Assembly: GCA_938743325.2 (NCBI GenBank)
Contig: OW568897.1
Span: forward strand, 310,001-374,000
Origin: Pycnococcus provasolii
Taxonomy: Eukaryota > Chlorophyta > Pseudoscourfieldiophyceae > Pseudoscourfieldiales > Pycnococcaceae
Direction: 5' to 3'
Length of the DNA stretch: 64,000 nt
Part shown: piece after piece, positions 9,337-18,387 of the stretch
Numbering within the stretch: position 1 is the first letter of the stretch
How the letters are laid out: each line of letters begins with the position of its first letter
Notes under the pieces: generated by a model
What the model was told of the DNA's origin: nothing
What the model saw: only the letters and a program-made list of their open reading frames with translations
Database searches by the model: none
Made by a program: the position numbers and the translations under genes

Positions 9337-10503
9337 CTTTGGGTTTTCACGAGCCTTCGAAGAATGACGAAGCAGGCCTCCGACGAGCGTGTGGCTGAAA
9401 TGAGGATGCGCGCGCAGCAGCAGGTTCTCAGGCGCGTGGGGGAGCAGGGGTTAGGGTTTTACTGGACTGGCTTTGGGTTCGGGTTTTCCTGCTTTGGGTT
9501 CGGGTTTTCCTGGGTTTGGGTTAGCGAGCGGTGTTAGGGCTAAGACGTTAGGGTTAGGGCGTTAGGGTTAAGGGGTAGCCCTCCTTCCTCCAGAAATCCT
9601 CCTTAGGCCTACAGTATGTAGCCCATAAGGCGGGAGGAAGGAATGCGCTCTACTATTGCGCTGTTAAGGTTAGTGCCAATGATTCCTGTTTCTCGCAGCG
9701 GACGTGAACTCTCGAAAGCAGCTTGCACGGAACGAGAGGAGAGGAGAGGAGAGGAGAGCTCAACGTTTAAGGTATGAACGAGGGGAGTGGAGGGGGTCAA
9801 TCAACTTCCCAGGAGCAACTCCCACCCCCACATGGGCTTTGTCATAGGAACTGCTAAGGTTAGGAACGAAAAGTCAGCTTGCACTGCGAGTAACTCCGAA
9901 CTCGGAAGGAGAGGAGAGCGAGTTCTAGCGAGGGAGGGAGGCTCAACAGGCAACTTTTCCTGGCAACAGCTCAGCTCAACCCTTGGAGGTGAGGTGGTCA
10001 ACTTCCCAATCGCATAGGTAGTAGGTACAACTTGAACACGCAGACTCGCAGCTGAGGCTCGTGGGTTCCCGCAGGCCGCAGCCACTGGAGCTCAAGGCGA
10101 GTCCTGACGCGCTTTTCTCTTCCTTTCGCTGAGGTATGATTGGCGCGAGCAAAAACCCTCCGCGCACCATTTGGCGCAAGGCAAGCGGCGCAACAACTTC
10201 GAAGACGCGACTTGACGCCGGAAAGGTACCACCTACAGTACCGGTAAAGACCCGGTCAACTTTACATACGCTGCGGCCTGCTTTAGCAACGCCCCGGGTG
10301 CCTGCCCCTGGGGTCTTGCGCGCACGCACAAACCACTTCAATACGATAGTCTATATACAACTCTGCTCGTTACGGTAGTAGAGCCGCGTAAGGACTTGTG
10401 TGTGCACAAGTACTTGTGCGTCCTTGTGCGCGTGCGTGTGCGTGTGCGTTGTTGTACTTGTGCGTGCACGTATACGTATCTGCACAGTGTTTAAGGTGAT
10501 ACC
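9337..10503. other. Head-to-head interval UPL/HRGP: TTAGGG repeats and microsatellites
   Basis: No gene supported in 1.17 kb. It contains a TTAGGG/TTCGGGTTTT cluster (9448-9577), an AGAGG microsatellite (about 9731-9758), and a GTGCGTGTGCGT-rich stretch (about 10395-10470) just before the next start codon. Both promoters of the divergent pair should be here. Confidence 0.5.
9448..9577 (+). repeat. TTAGGG and TTCGGGTTTT mixed repeat cluster
   Basis: GGGGTTAGGGTTTT is followed by two copies of TTTGGGTTCGGGTTTTCCT and then several GTTAGGG units, some spaced by GCGTTAGGG. It lies between divergent genes, about 110 bp from the UPL start. Confidence 0.8.
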
Positions 10504-12849
10504 ATGGTGAGATATGTGTCAACGGAGGAGGAGAGGTCATCGGCGGCCGCCGCACCACCATGGCCATCAGCGCCGCGAGCTACCGTGAATGCGTTCGTGA
10601 CGTCGCCGACGAGGCAAAACGTCGCACACGTGCAGCAAAGGGGGGGGCATACGCTGGTGAATACACCCAAATCGGCACTCAAATCTGCAGCCGCAAACAA
10701 GGGCACAACGCCAAACAAGGGCGCAGTCACCGTGCTGTCACCCTCGAGCTTCACAGCCTTGCATCAGCAGAAACAGCTCGCAACGCTCAAGCCTGTCACC
10801 AGAGCCGTCGACGTGCCCGCGCTGCCAAAGGGACTCACTTCCAAAGAAGTTGTGCCGTATGAGCCAACTCAAGATATAACAGAGACACCGCCGAAACGAC
10901 GTCTCTCAAAACGAACGTTAATCTGCCTTGCGATGCTCCTTGCCACGTTGGGCGCGGCGGCTGCAGCAGTCGGCGTCGTGCTGTCCCGTAAAGATCCGCC
11001 GCCGGCGTCGCCACCGCCGCCAGCGCCGCCGCCGCCAAAACCTCTGGCCGTGACGTTCATATTCGACGCGCGCGTCGTTGCGGACACACCAGAAAAGGCC
11101 GTGTCACTCGACAGGGAAGCGGTCGCGCGTGCAGCTCGCATGGCTCTTCCGAGCGACACGAGAAAGCTCGTGGACGGTGTCGATGTCACCTCCATCCAAA
11201 TGAGGAAGCTGCTCCGACGGCGACGCAGACTCGCGCAGGCATCGACGTCCGTGCACGACGTCGTGATTGCGGGAGCGGCGCACCTCGTTCCCGGGTTGGG
11301 AAACGCCGACGCTAACGCCGTGTCCTCCGCACTCGAGAAGGCAACACGAACAGGCGCATTTGCCGCAGAACTAGCGAGAGAAAACATCATGGCTGTGTAC
11401 GTGCGCGTGCAGCAGGGAGGACTTGCCGTTGCCGACGCACCGAGCCGAGCTTCGCCGCCTCCACCAAGTCCACCTCCGCCTCCGCCTCCGCCTCCGTCAC
11501 GAGCCGACTGGAGACCGCCGCCGCCAAGGCTCTCGCCACCCCCGTTCCCGTCGCCACCTCCTCCTAGTCCGCCGCCGCCGCTGCCACCGTACTCCACGGA
11601 AGATGGGAGACTCTGCAAATTTCCATTCCGCGTCGGAGACAAGCTGCACTACGACTGCACGTTCGACGACGACCTGCTGGACTCTTTCCGGCCACTCGAA
11701 CCACGCTACGCGTGGTGCTCGGCGAACGAGGATTACGAAAGTGATCCAGCTGCAAACAAAATCGTGTGCAACAGCCCGCAGTACTACCGCGTTCGAACTG
11801 ACAAGGCACGTGCGTGCCACTTCCCGTTCGACGTCAAAATTGCAGGCGAACCGCCGCGGACGTACACGAACTGCACGACAGAATACTCGCCAGGCGCCAA
11901 CATGACGGGTGCATTCTACTGGTGCAGCCTCGAGGCGGACTTCATGGCGAACCCCGTCGAGAATATCGCCATGTGCCTGCCATTCCCCGTACCAAGTCCG
12001 CCACCGCCGCCTCTGCCGCCGAGCCCGCCGCCTTCTCTACCGCCACCCGATGTACCCAGCCCGCCGCTGCCTCCGAGCCCGCCGCCGCCACCTCCACCGC
12101 CACGCATACGCGTAACATCTCTCGACGTCGTGCGAAATCAGCCTGGAATGGCAGAGTTTTCCATCAACGTAACGCACGAGTCCGCTCTCACCTACGCGCT
12201 GGTTCTCTCGGGAATACCGCACATGGAACCGAAGCCAGACTACTTCTCAAGCAACAGTCGCATTGCATTCTGGTGTGGTACAAGTCAAGTATCGGGGCGC
12301 CGAAGGCGCGAGTTGCTCGAAGCAATGCCGGCTGCACTTCCTGTGTACCCGGAAAAGGTGAACTGCACGACGTTCGGTCGCTTATATTCGGCAAACCTAA
12401 CAGCCAACCTGACGTTGACGGATCTTCCAGGTGGGATTTACAATTTGTACGTTTCCGGAATCACGGTGAGTGCCTCGATGGGCGAACCACTTCCCGTTGT
12501 CATGCTGATGGATCTGCAGATTGGCAACCCTCCGCCAAGTCCGCCGCCACCACCACCACCACCAAATCCCCCACCTCCTCCCAATCCACTGCCACCACCC
12601 AACCCGCCGCCGAGCCCACCGCCGCCAAGTCCACCTCCACCGAGTCCGCCGCCAAGTCCACCGCCACCCACACCGCCAAATAGTCCCTTTCCGCCGCCCA
12701 CGCCAGGCCCGCCGGGTGGTGCGACCGCACCGGTCGACGCACCGGTCGACGCACCGCCAGTCGCATCGAATACCACGAACACGACCGCCGCGCCGGAGGC
12801 ACCTGCCGCGGATGGCGGTGGTGGTGCAAACACCACGGAGAGGCTATGA
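10504..12849 (+). CDS. Type II membrane hydroxyproline-rich protein with two fibronectin-II-like modules
   Basis: 781 residues, intronless. Order: cytoplasmic N-terminus (1-136); one membrane helix (about 137-160, LICLAMLLATLGAAAAAVGVVL); Pro-rich linker; a domain at 180-305 with a basic RRRRR cluster; (SP)n-type Pro-rich segment; two Cys modules (about 368-422 and 437-491); Pro-rich segment; a beta-type domain (about 533-675, with NVT, NCT and NLT N-glycosylation sites); and a final SPPPP-rich tail. The first module has C-x2-PF-x-V-x7-C, then WCSANEDY, as in the fibronectin type II signature, but with a longer central loop. The second has CHFPFDV and WCSLEADF. SPPPP repeats are the substrate type for prolyl hydroxylation and arabinosylation (see HPAT at 62.2 kb). 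Likely a wall- or surface-anchored protein; the function is unknown. Confidence 0.82.
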   Translation: MVRYVSTEEERSSAAAAPPWPSAPRATVNAFVTSPTRQNVAHVQQRGGHTLVNTPKSALKSAAANKGTTPNKGAVTVLSPSSFTALHQQKQLATLKPVTRAVDVPALPKGLTSKEVVPYEPTQDITETPPKRRLSKRTLICLAMLLATLGAAAAAVGVVLSRKDPPPASPPPPAPPPPKPLAVTFIFDARVVADTPEKAVSLDREAVARAARMALPSDTRKLVDGVDVTSIQMRKLLRRRRRLAQASTSVHDVVIAGAAHLVPGLGNADANAVSSALEKATRTGAFAAELARENIMAVYVRVQQGGLAVADAPSRASPPPPSPPPPPPPPPSRADWRPPPPRLSPPPFPSPPPPSPPPPLPPYSTEDGRLCKFPFRVGDKLHYDCTFDDDLLDSFRPLEPRYAWCSANEDYESDPAANKIVCNSPQYYRVRTDKARACHFPFDVKIAGEPPRTYTNCTTEYSPGANMTGAFYWCSLEADFMANPVENIAMCLPFPVPSPPPPPLPPSPPPSLPPPDVPSPPLPPSPPPPPPPPRIRVTSLDVVRNQPGMAEFSINVTHESALTYALVLSGIPHMEPKPDYFSSNSRIAFWCGTSQVSGRRRRELLEAMPAALPVYPEKVNCTTFGRLYSANLTANLTLTDLPGGIYNLYVSGITVSASMGEPLPVVMLMDLQIGNPPPSPPPPPPPPNPPPPPNPLPPPNPPPSPPPPSPPPPSPPPSPPPPTPPNSPFPPPTPGPPGGATAPVDAPVDAPPVASNTTNTTAAPEAPAADGGGGANTTERL

Positions 12850-12926
12850 AATTAATTGTGTTAGAAAAAAATCATTACTTTTTACCAAAACACAAACAAT
12901 CAAGACAAAAAAATATGCATCTGTGG

Positions 12927-15008
12927 TTAGTCTTCATGGACTTGTGTAGCATCTGTCATCTCCGTTGTCTCCGGCGCGCCGTTGCTGACCGTTGTCATCT
13001 CAGCCAACGCATCCTCAGGACGCTGGTCTGGGTCCATGCCACCCTGAGGAGCTTCGCCGTACAGCTTTTCATAGCTGTGCGAGTACACCTCCACATAGTA
13101 CGATGCACCGTTCTGGATGCACACGCCAAACACCCAGAGCATGAACGCGGTGTGAATCCAAAAGCTCTGGTAGAAAATGATCACCGGGAGCAACGTGAAG
13201 AATGTGTACACGAGCTGCCACCAGCAGAAGATGAGCTTCGTCTTGATACTGGTCGGGTCGAAGTTCTCGTCATGTCGCATGATGCGCATTTTGCGGCTCA
13301 GGCGAAGGCCTACGCGGTGCATCGTCATGCGGCTGTCGCTCGCGACCCACCGAAGGCTCGTGCTAAGGCTCGGATCAGCCGCAAGCTTGGACGAGTCGAT
13401 TACTTCCGTCTTAATGAGGTAAAGCACCTGCCAGAGAAAGTAGCCGGCGAGCGGGTAGAGAAGGTACGATGCGGGAATCTTGCTCGCGGAATACAGACAC
13501 ATCTCGTCGTGATCCCCACGCCACATGTCGTTCCAGCCTGCCGATGCGTGCGTCATGGGTGCAACTTGACGCGTGGTGGGGGAGGTGGCACCCCCATCTC
13601 TGCAGTATGGTACGAATGGCGCGTTCGTGCACACGATACGGGCGGCACGCGACGCGAACGACGGGCTTCGATCGGTGCCAATCTGAAGGCTAGCGCGTGC
13701 GGCATCCTGCACTGCATTTGGCGCAGCCTCGAACGTTGCCTGTAGCTTGCGTGTCAGGCTTCCACCCGTGTGCTGTGCGAGCGCGGAGTCAATCTGCCTC
13801 GTGAACGCCTCGAGCCCACGGAGCGTTGCTCTCTTGAGCGCCTCTCCAGGAAGTCGGCACAGCCCGTACCACCTCCACGCCCACGTCATGAGAGGTGGGA
13901 ATGTGTGAATGTAAACGGACGTCACCTTATCGAGAGAGTGGAAGACGAGGCTGTTGCGCCATGCAATGATTGCCCAGAGAAGTGGTCCGTGGCTGAAAGC
14001 AAAGTTGACCAGAAAGAGCCTTTCGTCTGGTAGTAGGAAGAGGTTGATGAAGCACGTGATCTGCACGTAGTAGCAGAAGTCGTACATGAAGTACTGCAGT
14101 TTTTGTTTGGTGTACAGGTAAATGCGAAGGAAGAGAAGTGTTGGCATGACGAGCGCGAAGAATGCCCAGAAGTACTGCGGTGCCTGCAGAAGAACCGCCT
14201 CCGTGACGAGTAGGCCAACGACACCCATGGTAAAGCTGAACTTATCGATGGCTCGCACCGTTTTTGGCACCTTGATGTAGTCGCGCACGCGCATGTCCGC
14301 GTCGCCTGTGATGATGCGTCTTCGAAGTCTGTTTGTCCTCTGCACGACGTGGCGTTGCACATGCTTGGCAGTATTTTCCATCATTTGTCGAGGCTGCTGC
14401 TTGACGGTTTGCATGGTGGTTCTGAGCTCGCCGTTGAGCCTTCTTCGCATGGACGCGAGATACCTCACCGCGTTTCCCTGCAGTTCGCGAAGATTCTTCG
14501 CCGATGCGACGCGACGCACCGACGAGGTGCTGGTTGGGTCTCGCTTGCCGAGGTTATTAATCATGGTGCGCAGCTTGTCAGCCATTTGCGCGAGCGTGAG
14601 TTCCTCGTCTTCTGAGAATCCTCCTTGGTCGAAGACGTCGCCGTTCGTTTCGAGCGCGTCTGCCCACTCCATGTCTTCTTCGTTCCATTGTGCGTCGTTG
14701 TCGTTCATCATCATGCGATCAGACGTCGGCGATTCTGACGGCTCCATGGCGTCAGGAGGGTGAGCCAGTTGTTGTTGTTTTCTTTGTTTTTTGTGTCCCC
14801 CACCTGGAGGACGTCGAGGTGGACGCATGTTCGCGTCACCACCACCACGTGCATTGTCATCAGGCTCCTCCCCAAGCTCCTGAAGAAGCATGGATTGCGA
14901 GGAGACTTTCGTCACCTGCAGAGAGTGGAGAGTGTCGTCAGGCTCCAGGTCGTCGGAGTCGTCACAACCAAAGGCGTGCGAGCGAGGTGACGCCAAAGGA
15001 AAAGGCAT
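12927..15008 (-). CDS. Glycerophosphocholine acyltransferase (GPC1/DUF2838 family)
   Basis: The family acylates glycerophosphocholine with acyl-CoA to give lysophosphatidylcholine at the ER. The 693-residue product has a long hydrophilic N-terminus, then IKVPKTVRAIDKFSFTMGVVGLL and six or more hydrophobic helices. The most telling block is WRNSLVFHSLDKVTSVYIHTFPPLMTW (two overlapping short motifs, HSLDKVTS and VYIHTFPPL), the DUF2838 signature. A hydrophilic insert of about 130 residues separates the first helices from the C-terminal ones (YLLYPLAGYFLWQVLYLI; LVYTFFTLLPVIIFYQSFW). I take the ATG at 15008; the frame extends only ten codons further without an ATG. It is divergent from the DUF1499 gene with TTAGGG repeats between. 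Confidence 0.82.
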   Translation of the reverse strand: MPFPLASPRSHAFGCDDSDDLEPDDTLHSLQVTKVSSQSMLLQELGEEPDDNARGGGDANMRPPRRPPGGGHKKQRKQQQLAHPPDAMEPSESPTSDRMMMNDNDAQWNEEDMEWADALETNGDVFDQGGFSEDEELTLAQMADKLRTMINNLGKRDPTSTSSVRRVASAKNLRELQGNAVRYLASMRRRLNGELRTTMQTVKQQPRQMMENTAKHVQRHVVQRTNRLRRRIITGDADMRVRDYIKVPKTVRAIDKFSFTMGVVGLLVTEAVLLQAPQYFWAFFALVMPTLLFLRIYLYTKQKLQYFMYDFCYYVQITCFINLFLLPDERLFLVNFAFSHGPLLWAIIAWRNSLVFHSLDKVTSVYIHTFPPLMTWAWRWYGLCRLPGEALKRATLRGLEAFTRQIDSALAQHTGGSLTRKLQATFEAAPNAVQDAARASLQIGTDRSPSFASRAARIVCTNAPFVPYCRDGGATSPTTRQVAPMTHASAGWNDMWRGDHDEMCLYSASKIPASYLLYPLAGYFLWQVLYLIKTEVIDSSKLAADPSLSTSLRWVASDSRMTMHRVGLRLSRKMRIMRHDENFDPTSIKTKLIFCWWQLVYTFFTLLPVIIFYQSFWIHTAFMLWVFGVCIQNGASYYVEVYSHSYEKLYGEAPQGGMDPDQRPEDALAEMTTVSNGAPETTEMTDATQVHED

Positions 15009-15073
15009 TTTCGTCTTTTTCGAAATCGCGCTGTGCACACGTGCGTAGAGACACGTGCGTGCTCGAGGAGTTC

Positions 15074-15147
15074 GGATTAGGGTTTCTGATTAGGGTTTCT
15101 GATTAGGGTTAGGGTTACGGTTAGGGTTACGGTTAGGGTTTAGGGGG
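15074..15147 (+). repeat. TTAGGG cluster in 212-bp head-to-head promoter
   Basis: GATTAGGGTTTCT repeated twice, then GGTTAGGGTTAC units. It fills much of the 212 bp between the GPCAT and DUF1499 start codons, so it must lie in one or both promoters or leaders. Confidence 0.88.
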
Positions 15148-15220
15148 AATTCCGGCCTTTCCTGGCCTCACATTTATTCTTATTTCATTCTGGTTTCGCA
15201 GGCTCACTCACAGCAGCAGC

Positions 15221-16063
15221 ATGGCTTTCATGGCCATGGTTCCACCGGTGGTCTCTCCACGCGTCACTCCAGGCATCAATGTGCGCACTCCTGTTAAGCC
15301 TGTTTTGTCCCGTCATACTCCTGTTCTTCGTGCGTTGGCTCGGGATTCATCGTCATCATCATCATCTTCTTCATCATATTCATCATCTTCATCGGCGTTG
15401 GCGTCGCGTCGAACATGGATCGCACACTTGCTTGCGGCTGGTGGTTGCGCGATCTCGATCGCGCAACCTCCCGTCGCACACGCATTCGCGAACCGGGCCG
15501 CTGACATCAAATACAAGGCAAACCCGGGACGACCGCCACTGCAGCTCGGCGTGAGGGCGGATGGCACGCTGCAGGGATGCGATGGCGTGAAGCCGAACTG
15601 CTTTTCTACCGAGAAACTCGACGGACCAGACGAGGACATCGAGCTTTACTCAAGTTACTTGATACCGAGGTGGGTATACACGGGCCCGGGAGGAAGTCAG
15701 GCAGCCTTTGAGGACATCAAAGCAGCCATAGGCGGCTACAAGCCAGGCGCGAACAACATCGACGGCGGTGGCTTCGAAGTGCAAAAGTCGGACAGCACTT
15801 ACCTCTACGTGCAGTTCGAGTCGAAAAATCACGGATACGTTGACGACATGGAGTTCAAGGTTGTCGAAAGCAGTGGCGAAGGTGGCGCGTGCGAGGTGCA
15901 GGTGCGAAGTGCCAGCCGGGTGGGGTTCCTCGACCTCGGAGTGAACTCGAAACGACTCAACGTCATCGCCGCGTCTTTGCCTGCGGACAGGTGGGAAACG
16001 CAACCCATCACGCCGAAGACGCACGGAAACTATTTCGCGCTGAACGGTCCATACCTCGTGTAA
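15221..16063 (+). CDS. DUF1499 protein, probable thylakoid lumen
   Basis: 280 residues. Transit peptide (1-60, including a serine run), then a twin-arginine lumenal signal: RR at 63-64, hydrophobic WIAHLLAAGGCAISIA, and a likely cleavage site after AHA (86-88), followed by FANRAADIKYK. The mature part is a DUF1499 domain: LQGCDGVKPNCFSTEK, YLYVQFESKNHGYVDDMEF and the C-terminal VGFLDLGVNSKRLNVI. Two cysteines in CDGVKPNC are typical for the family. Function unknown; plant members have been found in the lumen. Its stop is 12 bp from the convergent LRR gene's stop, so the transcripts must overlap. Confidence 0.85.
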   Translation: MAFMAMVPPVVSPRVTPGINVRTPVKPVLSRHTPVLRALARDSSSSSSSSSSYSSSSSALASRRTWIAHLLAAGGCAISIAQPPVAHAFANRAADIKYKANPGRPPLQLGVRADGTLQGCDGVKPNCFSTEKLDGPDEDIELYSSYLIPRWVYTGPGGSQAAFEDIKAAIGGYKPGANNIDGGGFEVQKSDSTYLYVQFESKNHGYVDDMEFKVVESSGEGGACEVQVRSASRVGFLDLGVNSKRLNVIAASLPADRWETQPITPKTHGNYFALNGPYLV

Positions 16064-16075
16064 TTACATTTTGCG

Positions 16076-17089
16076 TTATGTGTGCGGGACGAAGCGCTCA
16101 GCTCTCCGGTCCACGCCTTCGTCGAGTCCCGCGGAACCGAGCATTACGCCGCCGTCGACGATGCGGCCGTGCTTTTCTCGACGACGCGCCTCGAATTCCG
16201 AGAAGCCGTCTGTCGCGGAGAGCGTCGCGTGGTCGATGGGGTTGTCGTGAAGCTCGAGCGTGTGCAGATTTGCGCAGCCAGTCAGCACCTGCGGCGGTAC
16301 TTTCGCGACGCGATTTCTGTTCAACTTCAGCTGTTTCATGCGTTGTAGTTGTCCGAACGTCGCGGGAATTTCCTCAATTTCGTTCTCGGCGGCGTCAAGA
16401 ATTTCAAGGCTTGCGCACGTCGACAGCTCGGCAGGCAGTAGTTTGATTCGGTTGCGCGCGAGGAGTAGCACGCGCAGTTTTGCGAGCTGGCCTATTGACG
16501 GCGGTATGGAGACGGCGACGTTCCCGCACGCGTCGAGTTCCTCGAGCTTCGCGAGCGTTCCAATGACGTCAGGAAGTTCTCGCAGTTTGTTTCGGTCGAC
16601 GAGGAGTTTTCGCAGGTTTGCACTCCACCCTCGCACGACAGCGTCGGGTAGAACGTCGAGGCTGTTGTGGCTGAGTGCGATACGCGTTGCGTTCGTCCAG
16701 CTTCCCGCTGCGTTGGGCAGCGTGGATATTTTGTTGTCCGCGAGGTCGACAGACTTGGCGCGCGGTCCTAGGTCGAGCGCCGCTTCCGGCACGACAATGA
16801 GCGCCATTCCTCTTCCTCCGACCATTCCGGTTCTTGCCCACGCCGCCTGTCTATCTTTGTTCGCCTGTGCGCGCGCACTGCTCGACGCGCCCGTTAGCGG
16901 CGCAAAGAGAGACCGTCTTGGTTCCGACGACGGCGACGCGCGTGAGTTGTACCACGGTTCGGAATGAGACCCCGAGCCTGACGAGTCAAAATGAGAGGAA
17001 GAATGAAAAGTTCCAAAGCCTCGAGCAGATGATGATGATGATGAGGATGATGATGACGACGACGACGTGAATCCAAAGCAGTTACCCAT
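16076..17089 (-). CDS. Leucine-rich-repeat protein, LRRC57-like, likely N-myristoylated
   Basis: 337 residues. It begins MGNCFGF: Gly2 with Cys4 is a dual myristoylation/palmitoylation signal, shared with LRRC57 (MGNSAL). A serine-rich linker (8-80) precedes about seven LRRs (about 110-285), e.g. NSLDVLPDAVVRGWSANL, NKLRELPDVIGTLAKLEEL and NRIKLLPAELSTCASLEIL. The C-terminal cap ATDGFSEFEARRREK and MLGSAGLDEGVD resembles plant LRRC57 homologues. It should be a membrane-tethered scaffold; partners are not evident. Start: the ATG giving the acylation signal. Confidence 0.83.
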   Translation of the reverse strand: MGNCFGFTSSSSSSSSSSSSSARGFGTFHSSSHFDSSGSGSHSEPWYNSRASPSSEPRRSLFAPLTGASSSARAQANKDRQAAWARTGMVGGRGMALIVVPEAALDLGPRAKSVDLADNKISTLPNAAGSWTNATRIALSHNSLDVLPDAVVRGWSANLRKLLVDRNKLRELPDVIGTLAKLEELDACGNVAVSIPPSIGQLAKLRVLLLARNRIKLLPAELSTCASLEILDAAENEIEEIPATFGQLQRMKQLKLNRNRVAKVPPQVLTGCANLHTLELHDNPIDHATLSATDGFSEFEARRREKHGRIVDGGVMLGSAGLDEGVDRRAERFVPHT

Positions 17090-17579
17090 TGTATTGTATC
17101 AGGACGAAACGAAAGAATGAAGAAATAAAAGGGAATCCAAATGGAAAAAAAAATAAAAAATGAAATAGAATTTGAATTTAGCTGTGAGTGGCAATTTATT
17201 CCTTCCGAGCCAAATAAATGCAAATGTCAAACAATGAACTGTTCAACAATGATGAATGATGAGACAGAGACTGAAAAAATGACGAACAGAACCACTTCAA
17301 TTTCACAGGGAAAGACTGCTAAGGTTAGCACGGCTTTCCTCTTTTCCTCTGAAATGTCGAGTCGAGGAGACACGAAACTAACTCAGGTGAATGCCTGGGT
17401 CCCGAGGCGAAATGGACGCCCAGGGGAGGGGGACACCCGACCACTTATGTCGCCCGCGGGACCCCCCCGACAAAAGACGACGACGTTTCCCGAGCCTCGG
17501 AGGCGAAGGGAAACAAAAGTTGAAAACTGGGAAGTTCGAACGAAGACCCATGGTTAGCGACGAGAGATGGAACGACGGG

Positions 17580-17660
17580 TTATTAGGGTTACGCCGGATC
17601 CACGGTTAGGGTTTTGTTGTGTGTTCCATTCATCTACCCTAGGGTTAACCTTAGGGTTAG
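17580..17660 (+). repeat. Scattered TTAGGG units
   Basis: TATTAGGGTTACG, GGTTAGGGTTTTG, CCCTAGGGTTAACC and TTAGGGTTAG within 80 bp. Confidence 0.65.
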
Positions 17661-18194
17661 TACATCCGTCCGACCCCTGTTTCGTTTTTCGTTTTATCGT
17701 TTTGATCGTTTTTGTATTAATAATGCGTGAGTTCTGTACGGGTATGCATGCTCATCTCTGAACATCTCACAACAGTTCTCGTCAGTTCTCGACGAGACTC
17801 TCGAAACGTTCTCGACGAGCGAAAAACTGATCGCGGCAGTTACATGGGACCGCACATCCCAGAAAGGTGTTGGTCAGGGGTGCGCGCAGCGCACCTCTGG
17901 ATGTCTCCAAATAGGTCGTCGGGATTGGCTGCTTCGGCGTCGGCTTCTGACATTCCGGCGGCGCGCTCCTGCAAATTTGCCACCATGACTGCGCCGATAT
18001 CCGGCGGCAGAGTGATGTTGCAGATCTGTGGGGACTTATACCTTCAGCCAGACAGCCCAGACTCCTCATATAGAAATATTGCTGGCCACCAGGTCAGGTT
18101 CGGACTCGGCAAGACGATGTCGGGGAACCTTTGAAGTAGTGTGGTCGGGGTTGGAAGGTATGAGACCTGTGAGGTGAGAGAATTGTGTTATCGT

Positions 18195-18290
18195 AGGATT
18201 AGGGTTACAGGAAGCCTTGCAGCCTGAAGAGTGAAGAGACAGCGTAGGAAGGGGTTAGCAACTAGGGTTAGGGTTGCTGTCTAGGGTTAT
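18195..18290 (+). repeat. Scattered TTAGGG units
   Basis: ATTAGGGTTACAGG, CTAGGGTTAGGGTTGC and CTAGGGTTATGG, about 100-190 bp beyond the 3' end of the cupredoxin gene. Confidence 0.65.
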
Positions 18291-18387
18291 GGCTAGGAAG
18301 TAGGGTAGGGCTGCTGCAACCAAAGAGGAGGCTTTCAAGGAAACGAAACCAGGGGGCCCGACGAACCCCTGGGGGACTCATCAGCCA

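Larger units (their letters stand above)
17090..18387. other. Gene-free interval with scattered TTAGGG repeats
   Basis: No coding region supported in 1.3 kb. It has an AT-rich leader next to the LRR gene, TTAGGG variants at 17580-17660 and 18195-18290, and a TTCTCGACGAG-type inverted motif repeated about 17775-17825. Only short, unremarkable open frames. Confidence 0.5.

Noticed and set aside
12846-13745. 299-codon frame on the plus strand overlapping the GPCAT 3' half
   Set aside because: It is antisense to conserved membrane helices and rich in His/Arg with no domain.
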